DNA from: Fusicatenibacter saccharivorans
Lineage (GTDB): Bacteria > Bacillota > Clostridia > Lachnospirales > Lachnospiraceae
DNA: 64,000 nucleotides
NCBI RefSeq assembly: GCF_027667425.1
Contig: NZ_JAQEGR010000009.1
Location: 119,054-183,053 of the forward strand
Reading direction: 5' to 3'
Shown here piece after piece: positions 45,005 through 53,304 of this stretch (position 1 is the first letter of the stretch; each line of letters opens with the position of its first letter). The translations under genes and the position numbers were made by a program. A model generated the notes under the pieces. That model saw only the letters and a program-made list of their open reading frames with translations, made no database searches and had not been told where the DNA came from.

Positions 45005-45925
45005 TTAATCGACTTTGATGTTCAGCAGCGTCAGAATCAGGGCCATACGTGCATAAACACCGTACTGAACCTGTTTAAAGTAAGCAGCGCGCGGGTCATT
45101 ATCCACGTCAACGGAGATCTCATTGACACGCGGCAGCGGATGCAGAACCAGCATTTCCGGAGAAGCAAGATCCATTTTGGACTGATCCAGAATATAGAAA
45201 TCCTTCATGCGGATGTAATCATCCTCGTTGAAGAAACGTTCTTTCTGGACACGGGTCATATAAAGAACATCCAGCTTCGGGAGAACATCTTCCATTTTAA
45301 TAACTTCCTCAAATGGAACATTGTTCGCCCGCAGCACATCATCACGGATGTAATCCGGGAGACGAAGCTCCTCCGGGGAGATTAATACAATTTTAATGCC
45401 GGTATAACGAACCAGCGCTTCAATCAGGGAATGAACCGTTCTGCCGAATTTAAGATCACCGCAGAAGCCGATGGTAAGATTGTTCAGGCGACCCTTTAAA
45501 GAACGGATGGTGAGAAGATCGGTAAGAGTCTGCGTCGGATGCTGATGTCCGCCATCACCTGCGTTGATCACAGGAATACGGGAGTACATCGATGCAACGA
45601 GCGGAGCGCCTTCTTTCGGATGACGCATGGCACAAATATTTGCAAAGCAGGATACCACGCGGATGGTGTCGGCTACGCTTTCACCTTTGGAAGCGGAAGA
45701 AGAATTGGCAGAAGAAAAACCAAGAACAGTACCGCCAAGATTCATCATGGCAGCCTCAAAGCTGAGACGGGTGCGTGTGCTTGGTTCATAAAATAAAGTA
45801 GCAAGTCTTTTGCCATCGCAGGCATGTGCATATTTCTCCGGGTTCTTTTCAATATCGTTCGCCAGATCCATTAACTGATCCAGTTCTTCGACCGAGAAAT
45901 CAAGGGGACTCATTAAGTGTCGCAT
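45005..45925 (-). CDS. pyrB: Aspartate carbamoyltransferase catalytic chain
   Basis: The 306-residue enzyme makes carbamoyl aspartate in pyrimidine synthesis. Carbamoyl-phosphate motif STRTRLSFE (about 51-59), SSASKGES and HPTQTLTDL (about 131-139) are intact. AGGAGG lies 7 nt before the ATG. The long leader with hairpins (45956-46034) suggests regulation of the operon by attenuation or RNA stability. Confidence 0.97.
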   Translation of the reverse strand: MRHLMSPLDFSVEELDQLMDLANDIEKNPEKYAHACDGKRLATLFYEPSTRTRLSFEAAMMNLGGTVLGFSSANSSSASKGESVADTIRVVSCFANICAMRHPKEGAPLVASMYSRIPVINAGDGGHQHPTQTLTDLLTIRSLKGRLNNLTIGFCGDLKFGRTVHSLIEALVRYTGIKIVLISPEELRLPDYIRDDVLRANNVPFEEVIKMEDVLPKLDVLYMTRVQKERFFNEDDYIRMKDFYILDQSKMDLASPEMLVLHPLPRVNEISVDVDNDPRAAYFKQVQYGVYARMALILTLLNIKVD

Positions 45926-45955
45926 ATATTACCTCCTATGAAGATCCTTATTTTT

Positions 45956-45988
45956 GTTACCGTTCACAGGTTCCCTGCGAACGGTAAC
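45956..45988. repeat. 33-bp palindromic repeat, copy 2, in the pyrB leader
   Basis: GTTACCGTTC...GAACGGTAAC forms a 10-bp inverted repeat around a 13-nt centre. It is the counterpart of the element before rnc at 10662-10694. Confidence 0.6.
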
Positions 45989-45992
45989 ATTC

Positions 45993-46034
45993 GCAGCCCT
46001 CATTTAAAGTTTTGCTTCGCAAAAGGAGGGCTGC
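45993..46034 (-). promoter_or_regulatory. pyrB leader hairpin
   Basis: GCAGCCCTC/GAGGGCTGC with an inner TTTTGC/GCAAAA stem. It lies about 70 nt before the pyrB RBS, next to the 33-bp palindrome. No T-run follows on the minus strand, so simple termination is unlikely. Confidence 0.5.
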
Positions 46035-46117
46035 TCACGCCTGAATCACTTTCTTACGCAGCGAAACAGCAGGTGTTTCCCTGCTGAGTGAACAGTAACT
46101 TATTTTTTCTGTGTTCC

Positions 46118-46146
46118 ACCTTAACACAAAAACAGGATAAATGCAA
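46118..46146 (-). promoter_or_regulatory. Probable pyrBI promoter
   Basis: Minus strand TTGCAT (46141-46146) and TAAGGT (46118-46123) with 17 nt between; the -10 is weak. It implies a leader of about 190 nt. Confidence 0.4.
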
Positions 46147-46267
46147 GATAAAAAATGGCAGGAAAAAGGTCGAAAAGCAGAGTAATATGAAATGTGAAAA
46201 AATAAAGTGAAATAGCAGTCAAAAAGGAAAAAGATTGTACAAAAGCCGAATTTCGGAAGATCTTTTC

Positions 46268-46296
46268 TTGTAAATTAAACGGAGATGGAGTAAAAT
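46268..46296 (+). promoter_or_regulatory. Promoter of pheA
   Basis: TTGTAA (46268-46273) and TAAAAT (46291-46296), 17-nt spacer, 42 nt before the ATG. Confidence 0.7.
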
Positions 46297-46338
46297 ATTG
46301 ATATCTGCAACAAATGCAGAGTATCAGGAGGACCAGAT

Positions 46339-47469
46339 ATGCTAGACTTAGGAAAAATCCGCGACGAGATCGATGCCACCGATGACGAGATCGTCCGCCT
46401 GTTCCAGCACCGGATGGCGCTGACGGCGGAGGTTGCGCAGTACAAGATAGAGACAGGAAAAGCCGTTTTTGATGCGGAACGTGAGCGCCAGAAGCTGGAA
46501 AAGCTGACAGGCGAGGGAACAAATGCATTCAATATAAAAGGCATCCAGGAGCTGTTCCAGCAGATCATGTCGATCAGCCGGAAGCGTCAGTATCAGCTGC
46601 TGACAGAAAACGGCGGCGAGGAGATGACCGATTACACGCAGGTTGACCACCTCCCGACACACGGCAAAAGAGTTGTTTTCCAGGGTGTGGAGGGCGCCTA
46701 CAGTTTCGGTGCGATGAAAGAATTTTTCGATGATACGATTACAAGCTTTCACGTAGATACCTGGAAAGAGGCGATGGAGGCGATTACGAGGGGCGAAGCC
46801 GATTATGCCGTGCTTCCGATCGAGAACTCCACAGCAGGCATTGTATCCGATATTTATGATCTTCTGGTGGAATATCCGCACTACATCGTCGGTGAGCAGG
46901 AATTGCCGGTGGAGCATGTGCTGATGGCACTGCCGGGAGCAAAGGCTGAGGAGATCCGCACCGTGATTTCCCATCCGCAGGCGCTGGCGCAGTGCCGCCG
47001 TTTCCTGGATTCCAATGAAAACTGGAAGACGGAAGAGCGTCTCAATACAGCCGCCGCTGCAAAAGAAGTATCCGAGAGCGGTGATCTTACGATGGCAGCC
47101 GTCGGAAGTCCGTACGCTGCAGAGCATTTCGGACTGCAGATCTTAAAAGAAGGTATTTTTGATGCCCAGGGAAATACGACACGCTTTGTTATCATTTCTG
47201 GGCAGAAACGCTTTGTAAAAGATGCACAGAAAATCAGCGTATGCATGGAACTGCCGCATCAGAGCGGTTCTCTTTACAACGCACTGGCACATTTTATTTA
47301 CAACGATCTGAACATGACCAAAATCGAGTCCCGCCCGATTCCGCAGCGGAAATGGGAGTACCGTTTCTTCGTGGATTTCGAGGGGAACTTAAGCGATCCG
47401 GCAGTCAAAAACGCACTGCGCGGATTGCAGGCAGAATCCGCGAAATTCCGGATTTTCGGAAATTATTAA
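46339..47469 (+). CDS. pheA: Bifunctional chorismate mutase/prephenate dehydratase
   Basis: The 376-residue protein has an N-terminal AroQ chorismate mutase (about 1-85, LGKIRDEIDATDDEIVRLF), a prephenate dehydratase domain (about 110-285, VFQGVEGAYSFGAMKEFF, ENSTAGIVSDIYDLL, TRFVIIS) and a C-terminal ACT domain (about 300-376) including ESRPIPQRKWEYRFFVDFEG, the phenylalanine-binding part. It makes phenylpyruvate for phenylalanine. AGGAGG lies before the ATG. Confidence 0.96.
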   Translation: MLDLGKIRDEIDATDDEIVRLFQHRMALTAEVAQYKIETGKAVFDAERERQKLEKLTGEGTNAFNIKGIQELFQQIMSISRKRQYQLLTENGGEEMTDYTQVDHLPTHGKRVVFQGVEGAYSFGAMKEFFDDTITSFHVDTWKEAMEAITRGEADYAVLPIENSTAGIVSDIYDLLVEYPHYIVGEQELPVEHVLMALPGAKAEEIRTVISHPQALAQCRRFLDSNENWKTEERLNTAAAAKEVSESGDLTMAAVGSPYAAEHFGLQILKEGIFDAQGNTTRFVIISGQKRFVKDAQKISVCMELPHQSGSLYNALAHFIYNDLNMTKIESRPIPQRKWEYRFFVDFEGNLSDPAVKNALRGLQAESAKFRIFGNY

Positions 47470-47479
47470 TCCAGAAGAG

Positions 47480-47503
47480 AGGGCCGTACCAAGCGGCCTT
47501 TTC
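47480..47503 (+). terminator. Short terminator after pheA
   Basis: GGCCG/CGGCC stem followed by TTTTC; weak. Confidence 0.55.
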
Positions 47504-47545
47504 GCATAAATAAAATGAAAAATGACAGGAAGGAAGAGACAAAAG

Positions 47546-48874
47546 ATGATTAGAATAGAAGAATGTATCCTCTACCGCGATTTCGCAGAGGGGGAGGTAC
47601 TGCGCGATATGACGATACTGGTGGAGACCTACAAAAAACTGGTCAATGCTCAGATTTCCCTGAAGGACCGCCGGTTCCGTGAGAATATGAGCGCATATGA
47701 GCCGCAGTTTTATGAGGCACTGAACCGCCTTGTCGAGATGGCAAACCGCTACGGCTTCTCCGGAAATCTCTGGCACGATTATCTGACATATCTTCTGGTC
47801 AACAAAGAAAATGCATTTTCTACCTCCTGCGAGATTGTCGGAAAAGTCGAGGGAAGCATCAACCAGATGGCAAAACATGATTTTGTCCGTTTCAAAGAGC
47901 TGTTCGATTTCGATATCTGTGTTTTTGATGAGATTTTTGAGTCCGGCGATGCCTCTGTCATCAGTTCCTATGAGAACACGGACAGCCCGAATAAACTATT
48001 CAACAAAGAAGTCCGGGATCGTATCTGTGAGCTGGCCATCCGTCTGGCAAAGGCTGCATCCGCAGATGAATTTATGGCTGATATGGTTCAGTTTTACAAA
48101 GATTTCGGAGTGGGAAAACTGGGACTTCACAAGGCATTTCGTATTGCGCATACAGGAGAGAACGTTGAGATTATCCCGATTACCAACATTCCGGATGTGC
48201 GCCTTTCTGATCTTGTCGGCTACGAAATTCCAAAGCAGAAGCTGATCGACAACACGAAAGCGTTTGTCGAGGGCAAGAAAGCAAACAACTGTCTGCTTTT
48301 TGGTGATGCCGGAACCGGAAAATCCTCCAGCATCAAGGGCATCCTGAATGAATATTACGATCAGGGACTGCGAATGATCGAGGTTTACAAGCATCAGTTT
48401 CAGGATCTAAATGAGCTGATTGCACAGATCAAAAACAGAAATTATAAATTCATTATTTACATGGATGACCTTTCCTTTGAAGAGTTTGAGATTGAGTACA
48501 AATACCTGAAAGCTGTCATTGAGGGAGGCCTGGAAAAACGTCCGGACAATATTCTTATTTATGCAACCTCCAATCGTCGCCATCTGATTAAAGAGGATTA
48601 CAGTGATAAAGAAGGAACAAGACAGGATATGCATACTTCCGACACCGTACAGGAGAAACTATCCTTGGTATACCGTTTCGGCGTCAGCATCTATTTTGGT
48701 GCACCGGATAAGAAAGAATTCCAGAAGATTGTTTCCACACTGGCCGAACGATACGGCGTGACGCTGCGTGAGGAAGAGCTTTTGGCAGAAGCGAACAAAT
48801 GGGAACTGTCCCACGGCGGTCTGTCCGGCCGTACCGCACAGCAGTTTATCGATTATCTGCTCGGAAAACAGTAA
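47546..48874 (+). CDS. DUF815 family AAA-type ATPase
   Basis: The 442-residue protein has an N-terminal helical part and a P-loop ATPase half: LLFGDAGTGKSSSIKGIL (about 250), Walker B-like FIIYMDDLSFEEFE and sensor IYATSNRRHLIKED. DUF815 ATPases are widespread and of unknown function. The start at 47546 is preferred for its RBS AGGAAGGAAGAG; an ATG 8 codons upstream is possible. The neighbours downstream are the polyphosphate genes. Confidence 0.85.
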   Translation: MIRIEECILYRDFAEGEVLRDMTILVETYKKLVNAQISLKDRRFRENMSAYEPQFYEALNRLVEMANRYGFSGNLWHDYLTYLLVNKENAFSTSCEIVGKVEGSINQMAKHDFVRFKELFDFDICVFDEIFESGDASVISSYENTDSPNKLFNKEVRDRICELAIRLAKAASADEFMADMVQFYKDFGVGKLGLHKAFRIAHTGENVEIIPITNIPDVRLSDLVGYEIPKQKLIDNTKAFVEGKKANNCLLFGDAGTGKSSSIKGILNEYYDQGLRMIEVYKHQFQDLNELIAQIKNRNYKFIIYMDDLSFEEFEIEYKYLKAVIEGGLEKRPDNILIYATSNRRHLIKEDYSDKEGTRQDMHTSDTVQEKLSLVYRFGVSIYFGAPDKKEFQKIVSTLAERYGVTLREEELLAEANKWELSHGGLSGRTAQQFIDYLLGKQ

Positions 48875-48887
48875 AAAGAAAAAGGTC

Positions 48888-48921
48888 AAAAAGTCCGCTT
48901 GGTATTGGGAGCGGGCTTTTT
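48888..48921 (+). terminator. Terminator after the DUF815 gene
   Basis: AAAAAGTCCGCT/AGCGGGCTTTTT with 10-nt loop. Confidence 0.7.
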
Positions 48922-48957
48922 GGGATATCCTTTGAAAAAGAAGGAGGAAAAGCATAT

Positions 48958-50499
48958 ATGCAGTATTCCACATTTGCTGCCATTGATATCGGCAGCTACG
49001 ACGTCATTCTGGAGATTTTCGAGATCTCCAAAAAACAGGGAATCCGAAGCGTGGATAAGATCTGTCATCGGATGGAGCTTGGAAAAGATACGTACACGTT
49101 GGGAAAAATTCGCCCTGAAATGGAAGAAGAGCTGTGCCGTGTACTCGCAGATTTTGTGCGGATTATGGAAGGCTATCGCGTGGACGATTACCGTGCAACG
49201 GCATCCAGTGCGATCAGTGAGGCGTCGAACAGTCTCTATGTCCTTGGAAAAATTCATCAGCTGACCGGTTTTTCTGTCACTGTTCTCTCCAACTCGGAGC
49301 AGCGTTTTCTTAGCTATAAAGCGCTCGCGGCGATGGAGGACAATTTTAACAAGATCATTGAAAAGGGAACTGCGATTCTCGATCTTGACGGTGGCAGTTT
49401 TCAGATTTCCCTGTTCGACAAGGATGCACTTGTCACAACACAGAACATCCGCATGGGAAGTCTTCGCATCCGCGAGCGTCTTGCCGGAATTCAGAGTGAG
49501 ACGGAACATTACGAAGAGATGGTCGAAGAGCTGATTTGGAATGAAGTATCGAGCTTTAAAAAGATGTATCTGAAAGACCGTAAAATCGAAAACATTATGC
49601 TGATCGGCGATGTTTTCACCGACAGTGTTTATCAGAATATCGAAGAAAAAACGACAAAAATCATTTCCCGTGAAAACTTTAATACCTGGTATGAGAAAAT
49701 TATCCGTCAGTCACCGATGGAGCTTGCTGTAAAACTTGGTATTCCGCTGGAAAACGCTTCACTGATGTACCCGTCTGCTGTGATTTATAAATGTCTGATT
49801 GATATGATGGGTGCGGAGCATATCTGGATTCCGGGCGTGCATATGACACGTGGTATTGCATACGAGTATGCGGAGCAGATGAAACTGCTGAAAGGCGGTC
49901 ATAATTTCGAAAATGATATTCTGATGGCGGCAAAAAATATCGGAAAACGGTACGCGGTGAATCGCCCGCACGTCCAGAACCTGGAGATGACGGCCCTTGC
50001 CATGTTTGATGCGACGAAAAAGATGCACGGCATGAAAGAACGCGAGCGGCTGCTGCTTCGGATGGCGGTGATGCTGCACGATGTCGGAAAATACATCAGC
50101 CTTAATAATGTAGCGGATTCTTCCTATAATATTATCATGTCAAACGAAATCATCGGACTGTCCCATATTGAACGGGAGATGGTCGCACTGATTGCAAAAT
50201 ACAATACGGCAGTGCTTCCATCCTACGATGAGCTGGTGATGGAATCGTCGCTTAGTGCAGAACAGTATCTGACCGTATCGGAGCTGACAGCAATCGTCCG
50301 TCTGGCGAATGCACTAGATCGGAGTCACCTGCAGAAAATCCAGTCGATCCGCGCTGCCTTAAAGGAGAGAGAACTGCATCTGTCTCTGACGGTTGACCGT
50401 GATTTCACACTGGAGCAGGGACTGTGCCAGGATAAATTAGATTTTTTCAATGAGGTATTCAGCATACAGCCGATTATTAAGATGAAACGGCAGATGTAA
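48958..50499 (+). CDS. ppx: Ppx/GppA phosphatase with HD domain
   Basis: The 513-residue protein has an ASKHA-type Ppx/GppA N-terminal half (FAAIDIGSYDVILEIFEI, then TAILDLDGGSFQISLF near 138) and a C-terminal HD-like domain (VMLHDVGKYISLNN, about 370). The family degrades polyphosphate and/or pppGpp. The first motif has YDVIL where many homologues have NSxxL. It begins after AAGGAGG and is followed by ppk 13 nt later, so both enzymes of polyphosphate turnover are co-expressed. Confidence 0.9.
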   Translation: MQYSTFAAIDIGSYDVILEIFEISKKQGIRSVDKICHRMELGKDTYTLGKIRPEMEEELCRVLADFVRIMEGYRVDDYRATASSAISEASNSLYVLGKIHQLTGFSVTVLSNSEQRFLSYKALAAMEDNFNKIIEKGTAILDLDGGSFQISLFDKDALVTTQNIRMGSLRIRERLAGIQSETEHYEEMVEELIWNEVSSFKKMYLKDRKIENIMLIGDVFTDSVYQNIEEKTTKIISRENFNTWYEKIIRQSPMELAVKLGIPLENASLMYPSAVIYKCLIDMMGAEHIWIPGVHMTRGIAYEYAEQMKLLKGGHNFENDILMAAKNIGKRYAVNRPHVQNLEMTALAMFDATKKMHGMKERERLLLRMAVMLHDVGKYISLNNVADSSYNIIMSNEIIGLSHIEREMVALIAKYNTAVLPSYDELVMESSLSAEQYLTVSELTAIVRLANALDRSHLQKIQSIRAALKERELHLSLTVDRDFTLEQGLCQDKLDFFNEVFSIQPIIKMKRQM

Positions 50500-50512
50500 G
50501 GAGGCGAACAAG

Positions 50513-52699
50513 ATGGATATAACACCATATAAGAAACCGGAATATTTTCGAAACCGGGAATTGAGCTGGATCAGCTTCGACGAGCGTGTTTTAAACGAGG
50601 CGCGGGATAAGAGTATTCCGCTGTTTGAACGTCTGAAATTTATCAGCATTACCTCCTCCAACCTGGATGAGTTTTATATGGTTCGTGTGGCTTCACTAAA
50701 AGACCAGGTGCATGCAAACTATACGAAAAAGGATCTGTCCGGCATGGATGCGAAGGAGCAGCTTACCGAGATCAGCAAACGGACGCATGAGCTAGTGCAG
50801 CTGCAGTACAATACGTACAATCGCTCGGCGGTTCCGTCTCTGGAGCACGTTGGCCTTACGATTATCAGTGAGCACGAGAAGCTGACGAAGGAGCAGGCGG
50901 AGTATGTGGATTCCTATTTTGAGGAAAACATTTACCCGGTTCTGACCCCGATGGCCATGGATTCGGCCCGCCCGTTCCCGTTGATCCGGAACAAAACATT
51001 GAATATCGGTGCACTGGTGCAGAAGAAAGAGGATTCGCTTCTGAGCCGTGCGGAGGATAAGAAAGAGAAGAAAGGCAAGGAGAAGGAAAAGGAGAAAGAA
51101 CTGGAATTTGCGACGGTTCAGGTTCCTTCGGTACTGCCGCGTTTTATTCTGCTTCCGCAGGATGAAAAGACGGGACAGCGGTATGTGATTCTTCTGGAGG
51201 AGATCATCGAGCGGAACATTGGAAAGCTGTTCTTAAGCTACGATGTGGTCTGCGCGCATCCGTACCGTGTTATGCGAAATGCAGATCTTTCGATCGATGA
51301 GGATGAGGCTTCCGACCTGTTAAAAGAGATCCAGAAGCAGCTTAAAAAACGTCAGTGGGGCGAAGTGATCCGTCTGGAAGTGGAAGATAAGATGGATAAG
51401 CGGCTCCTGAAGATGCTGGAAAAAGAGTTTGACATCGATGAAGACGACCTGTTCCGGATTCCGGGACCGCTCGATCTGACGTTTTTAATGAAAATGTATG
51501 GGCTCGACGGCTTTGATGAGTATAAAATTCCAAAATACATTCCAGCAGCAGTTCCGGCGCTGATGAATGAGGATGACATTTTTACAAACATCCGAAAAGG
51601 AGACATCTTACTGCATCATCCTTATATGACGTTTGATCCGGTCGTGCAATTTGTACAACAGGCAGCAAAGGATCCGGATGTACTGGCAATCAAACAGACG
51701 CTGTACCGTGTGAGCGGCAATTCTCCGATTATCGCGGCACTGGCGCAGGCGGCGGAAAACGGCAAGCAGGTTTCCGTACTGGTGGAATTAAAGGCACGGT
51801 TCGACGAAGAAAACAATATTGTCTGGGCGAAGATGCTGGAAAAGGCGGGATGCCATGTGATTTATGGTCTTCTGGGACTGAAAACACACAGTAAGATTAC
51901 ACTGGTGGTTCGGCGCGAGGAGACAGGCATTCGCAGATATGTACATCTTGGCACGGGAAACTATAACGATTCTACGGCAAAGCTGTATACGGACTGTGGC
52001 CTGTTGACATGCAATGCAAAGATCGGTGAGGATGCAACAGCAGTATTTAACATGCTTTCGGGCTATTCGGAGCCGGATCACTGGAACAAACTGGTGGTTG
52101 CGCCACTCTGGATGAAAGACAGATTCCTGCATCTGATTGCTATGGAGGAGGAACACGCGAAGAAGGGACAGAAAGCGCATATTATTGCGAAGATGAACTC
52201 GTTATGCGACCGCGATATTATTGCGGCGCTTTACAGTGCTTCGGCAGCCGGAGTAAAGATTGACCTGATTATCCGGGGAATCTGTTGTCTGAAGGTTGGA
52301 ATCCCGGGTGTCAGCGAGAATATTACCGTTCGCTCGATTGTCGGCAATTTCCTGGAACATGCGCGGATTTTCTACTTCTACAGTGGTGGAAATGAAGAGG
52401 TGTTTATGGGAAGCGCGGACTGGATGCCGCGAAATCTGGAAAAACGGGTGGAGATTGTGTTCCCGGTTGAGGATGAGCAGATCAAGAAAGAAGTAATGCA
52501 TATTCTTGATATCCAGATGAAGGATAATGTGAAAGCCAGTATTTTACAGGCAGACGGAACGTATACAAAGCCGGATAAGCGCGGAAAGATGCTGGTGAAT
52601 TCACAGGAGTATTTCTGCAGGGAGGCAACGGAAAGAGCGGAAAAACCAAAAGAACAGGAAAACAGCAGGGTGTTTGTGCCGGCGGAACCGGTGGAATAG
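50513..52699 (+). CDS. ppk: Polyphosphate kinase 1
   Basis: The 728-residue enzyme polymerises the gamma-phosphate of ATP into polyphosphate. The N-terminal domain begins FRNRELSWISFDERVLNEA, and the autophosphorylated histidine is H459 in GLKTHSKITLVVRRE. The second HKD-like region is SGGNEEVFMGSADWMPRNLE. A highly charged Lys/Glu insert (about 179-200, KKEKKGKEKEKEKELE) is an odd addition in the head domain. AAGGAGGCG precedes the ATG. Confidence 0.97.
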   Translation: MDITPYKKPEYFRNRELSWISFDERVLNEARDKSIPLFERLKFISITSSNLDEFYMVRVASLKDQVHANYTKKDLSGMDAKEQLTEISKRTHELVQLQYNTYNRSAVPSLEHVGLTIISEHEKLTKEQAEYVDSYFEENIYPVLTPMAMDSARPFPLIRNKTLNIGALVQKKEDSLLSRAEDKKEKKGKEKEKEKELEFATVQVPSVLPRFILLPQDEKTGQRYVILLEEIIERNIGKLFLSYDVVCAHPYRVMRNADLSIDEDEASDLLKEIQKQLKKRQWGEVIRLEVEDKMDKRLLKMLEKEFDIDEDDLFRIPGPLDLTFLMKMYGLDGFDEYKIPKYIPAAVPALMNEDDIFTNIRKGDILLHHPYMTFDPVVQFVQQAAKDPDVLAIKQTLYRVSGNSPIIAALAQAAENGKQVSVLVELKARFDEENNIVWAKMLEKAGCHVIYGLLGLKTHSKITLVVRREETGIRRYVHLGTGNYNDSTAKLYTDCGLLTCNAKIGEDATAVFNMLSGYSEPDHWNKLVVAPLWMKDRFLHLIAMEEEHAKKGQKAHIIAKMNSLCDRDIIAALYSASAAGVKIDLIIRGICCLKVGIPGVSENITVRSIVGNFLEHARIFYFYSGGNEEVFMGSADWMPRNLEKRVEIVFPVEDEQIKKEVMHILDIQMKDNVKASILQADGTYTKPDKRGKMLVNSQEYFCREATERAEKPKEQENSRVFVPAEPVE

Positions 52700-52711
52700 G
52701 TTTGGACGGAC

Positions 52712-52913
52712 GCCCCGTAACGCACACAAGGGTGATGCGCGGTTTCGGGAGCTAGTAATTCTAAGGCTCTGTCATTTTGCTAAAACCATGCGCCAAAAAT
52801 CAAAACTCGCTGTCGCTCAGACAGTTGATTTTTGGCGCATAACGCAAAATGCCAGAACCTAAGAATTACACGCTCCCTGCAAATGCGCATCACCCTTGTG
52901 TGCGTTAAGGGGC
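52712..52913. repeat. ~200-nt palindromic element after ppk
   Basis: Left arm 52712-52803 and right arm 52825-52913 are about 85% reverse-complementary, including the unbroken stretches TAACGCACACAAGGGTGATG and TGCGCCAAAAATCAA. The loop is 21 nt. GGACGGAC occurs just outside the left arm (52704-52711) and again at 52922-52929, like a target-site duplication. No ORF and no T-run are present. The rest of the 52700-53215 interval holds no gene that can be supported. Confidence 0.85.
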
Positions 52914-53215
52914 TGTGTGAAGGACGGACACGGATGTGGGAGCGGGAGCGCCCACTGCGTTGACATGAAAGAAGAATATGGTATGTTGTGATGAGAAAGA
53001 GCTGCAGCTTTGAGAGTTGCGGCGTTTTTTTGTGTCAAAAATAATCTGTTGGGTATTGGGAAAAGGAATGGCTATTCAGAATTTGTTTTGAAAATTGGTT
53101 TTGCGGGTGATTTTCGGGGATTTTACAAAGAGTGATCTGGAAGAGTGGCTGGAAAAGAAGGGGATGGAGATAAGGGAAAATGTGGACATTTTTTGTAAAG
53201 TAACCGGTTATTTTA

Positions 53216-53271
53216 TTAACGGATATTTTACAAAGCGGTGGTAGTGGGCTTTACGGAAGGAAAGGTATAAT
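53216..53271 (+). promoter_or_regulatory. Putative ugp-operon promoter with Pho-box-like repeats
   Basis: A perfect -10 TATAAT (53266-53271) lacks a -35 box at the right distance. Upstream, TTAACG (53216-53221) and TTTACA (53227-53232) are 11 bp apart, the period of Firmicutes PhoP boxes, and TTTACG lies at 53250. An activator-dependent promoter is inferred. Confidence 0.35.
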
Positions 53272-53304
53272 GAGTCTCGACAAGACGAGGAGGAAGAAAA
53301 ACGA

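Noticed and set aside
52741..52920. Short open frames inside the large palindrome
   Set aside because: They have no RBS or homology that I can recognise and arise from the inverted repeat.
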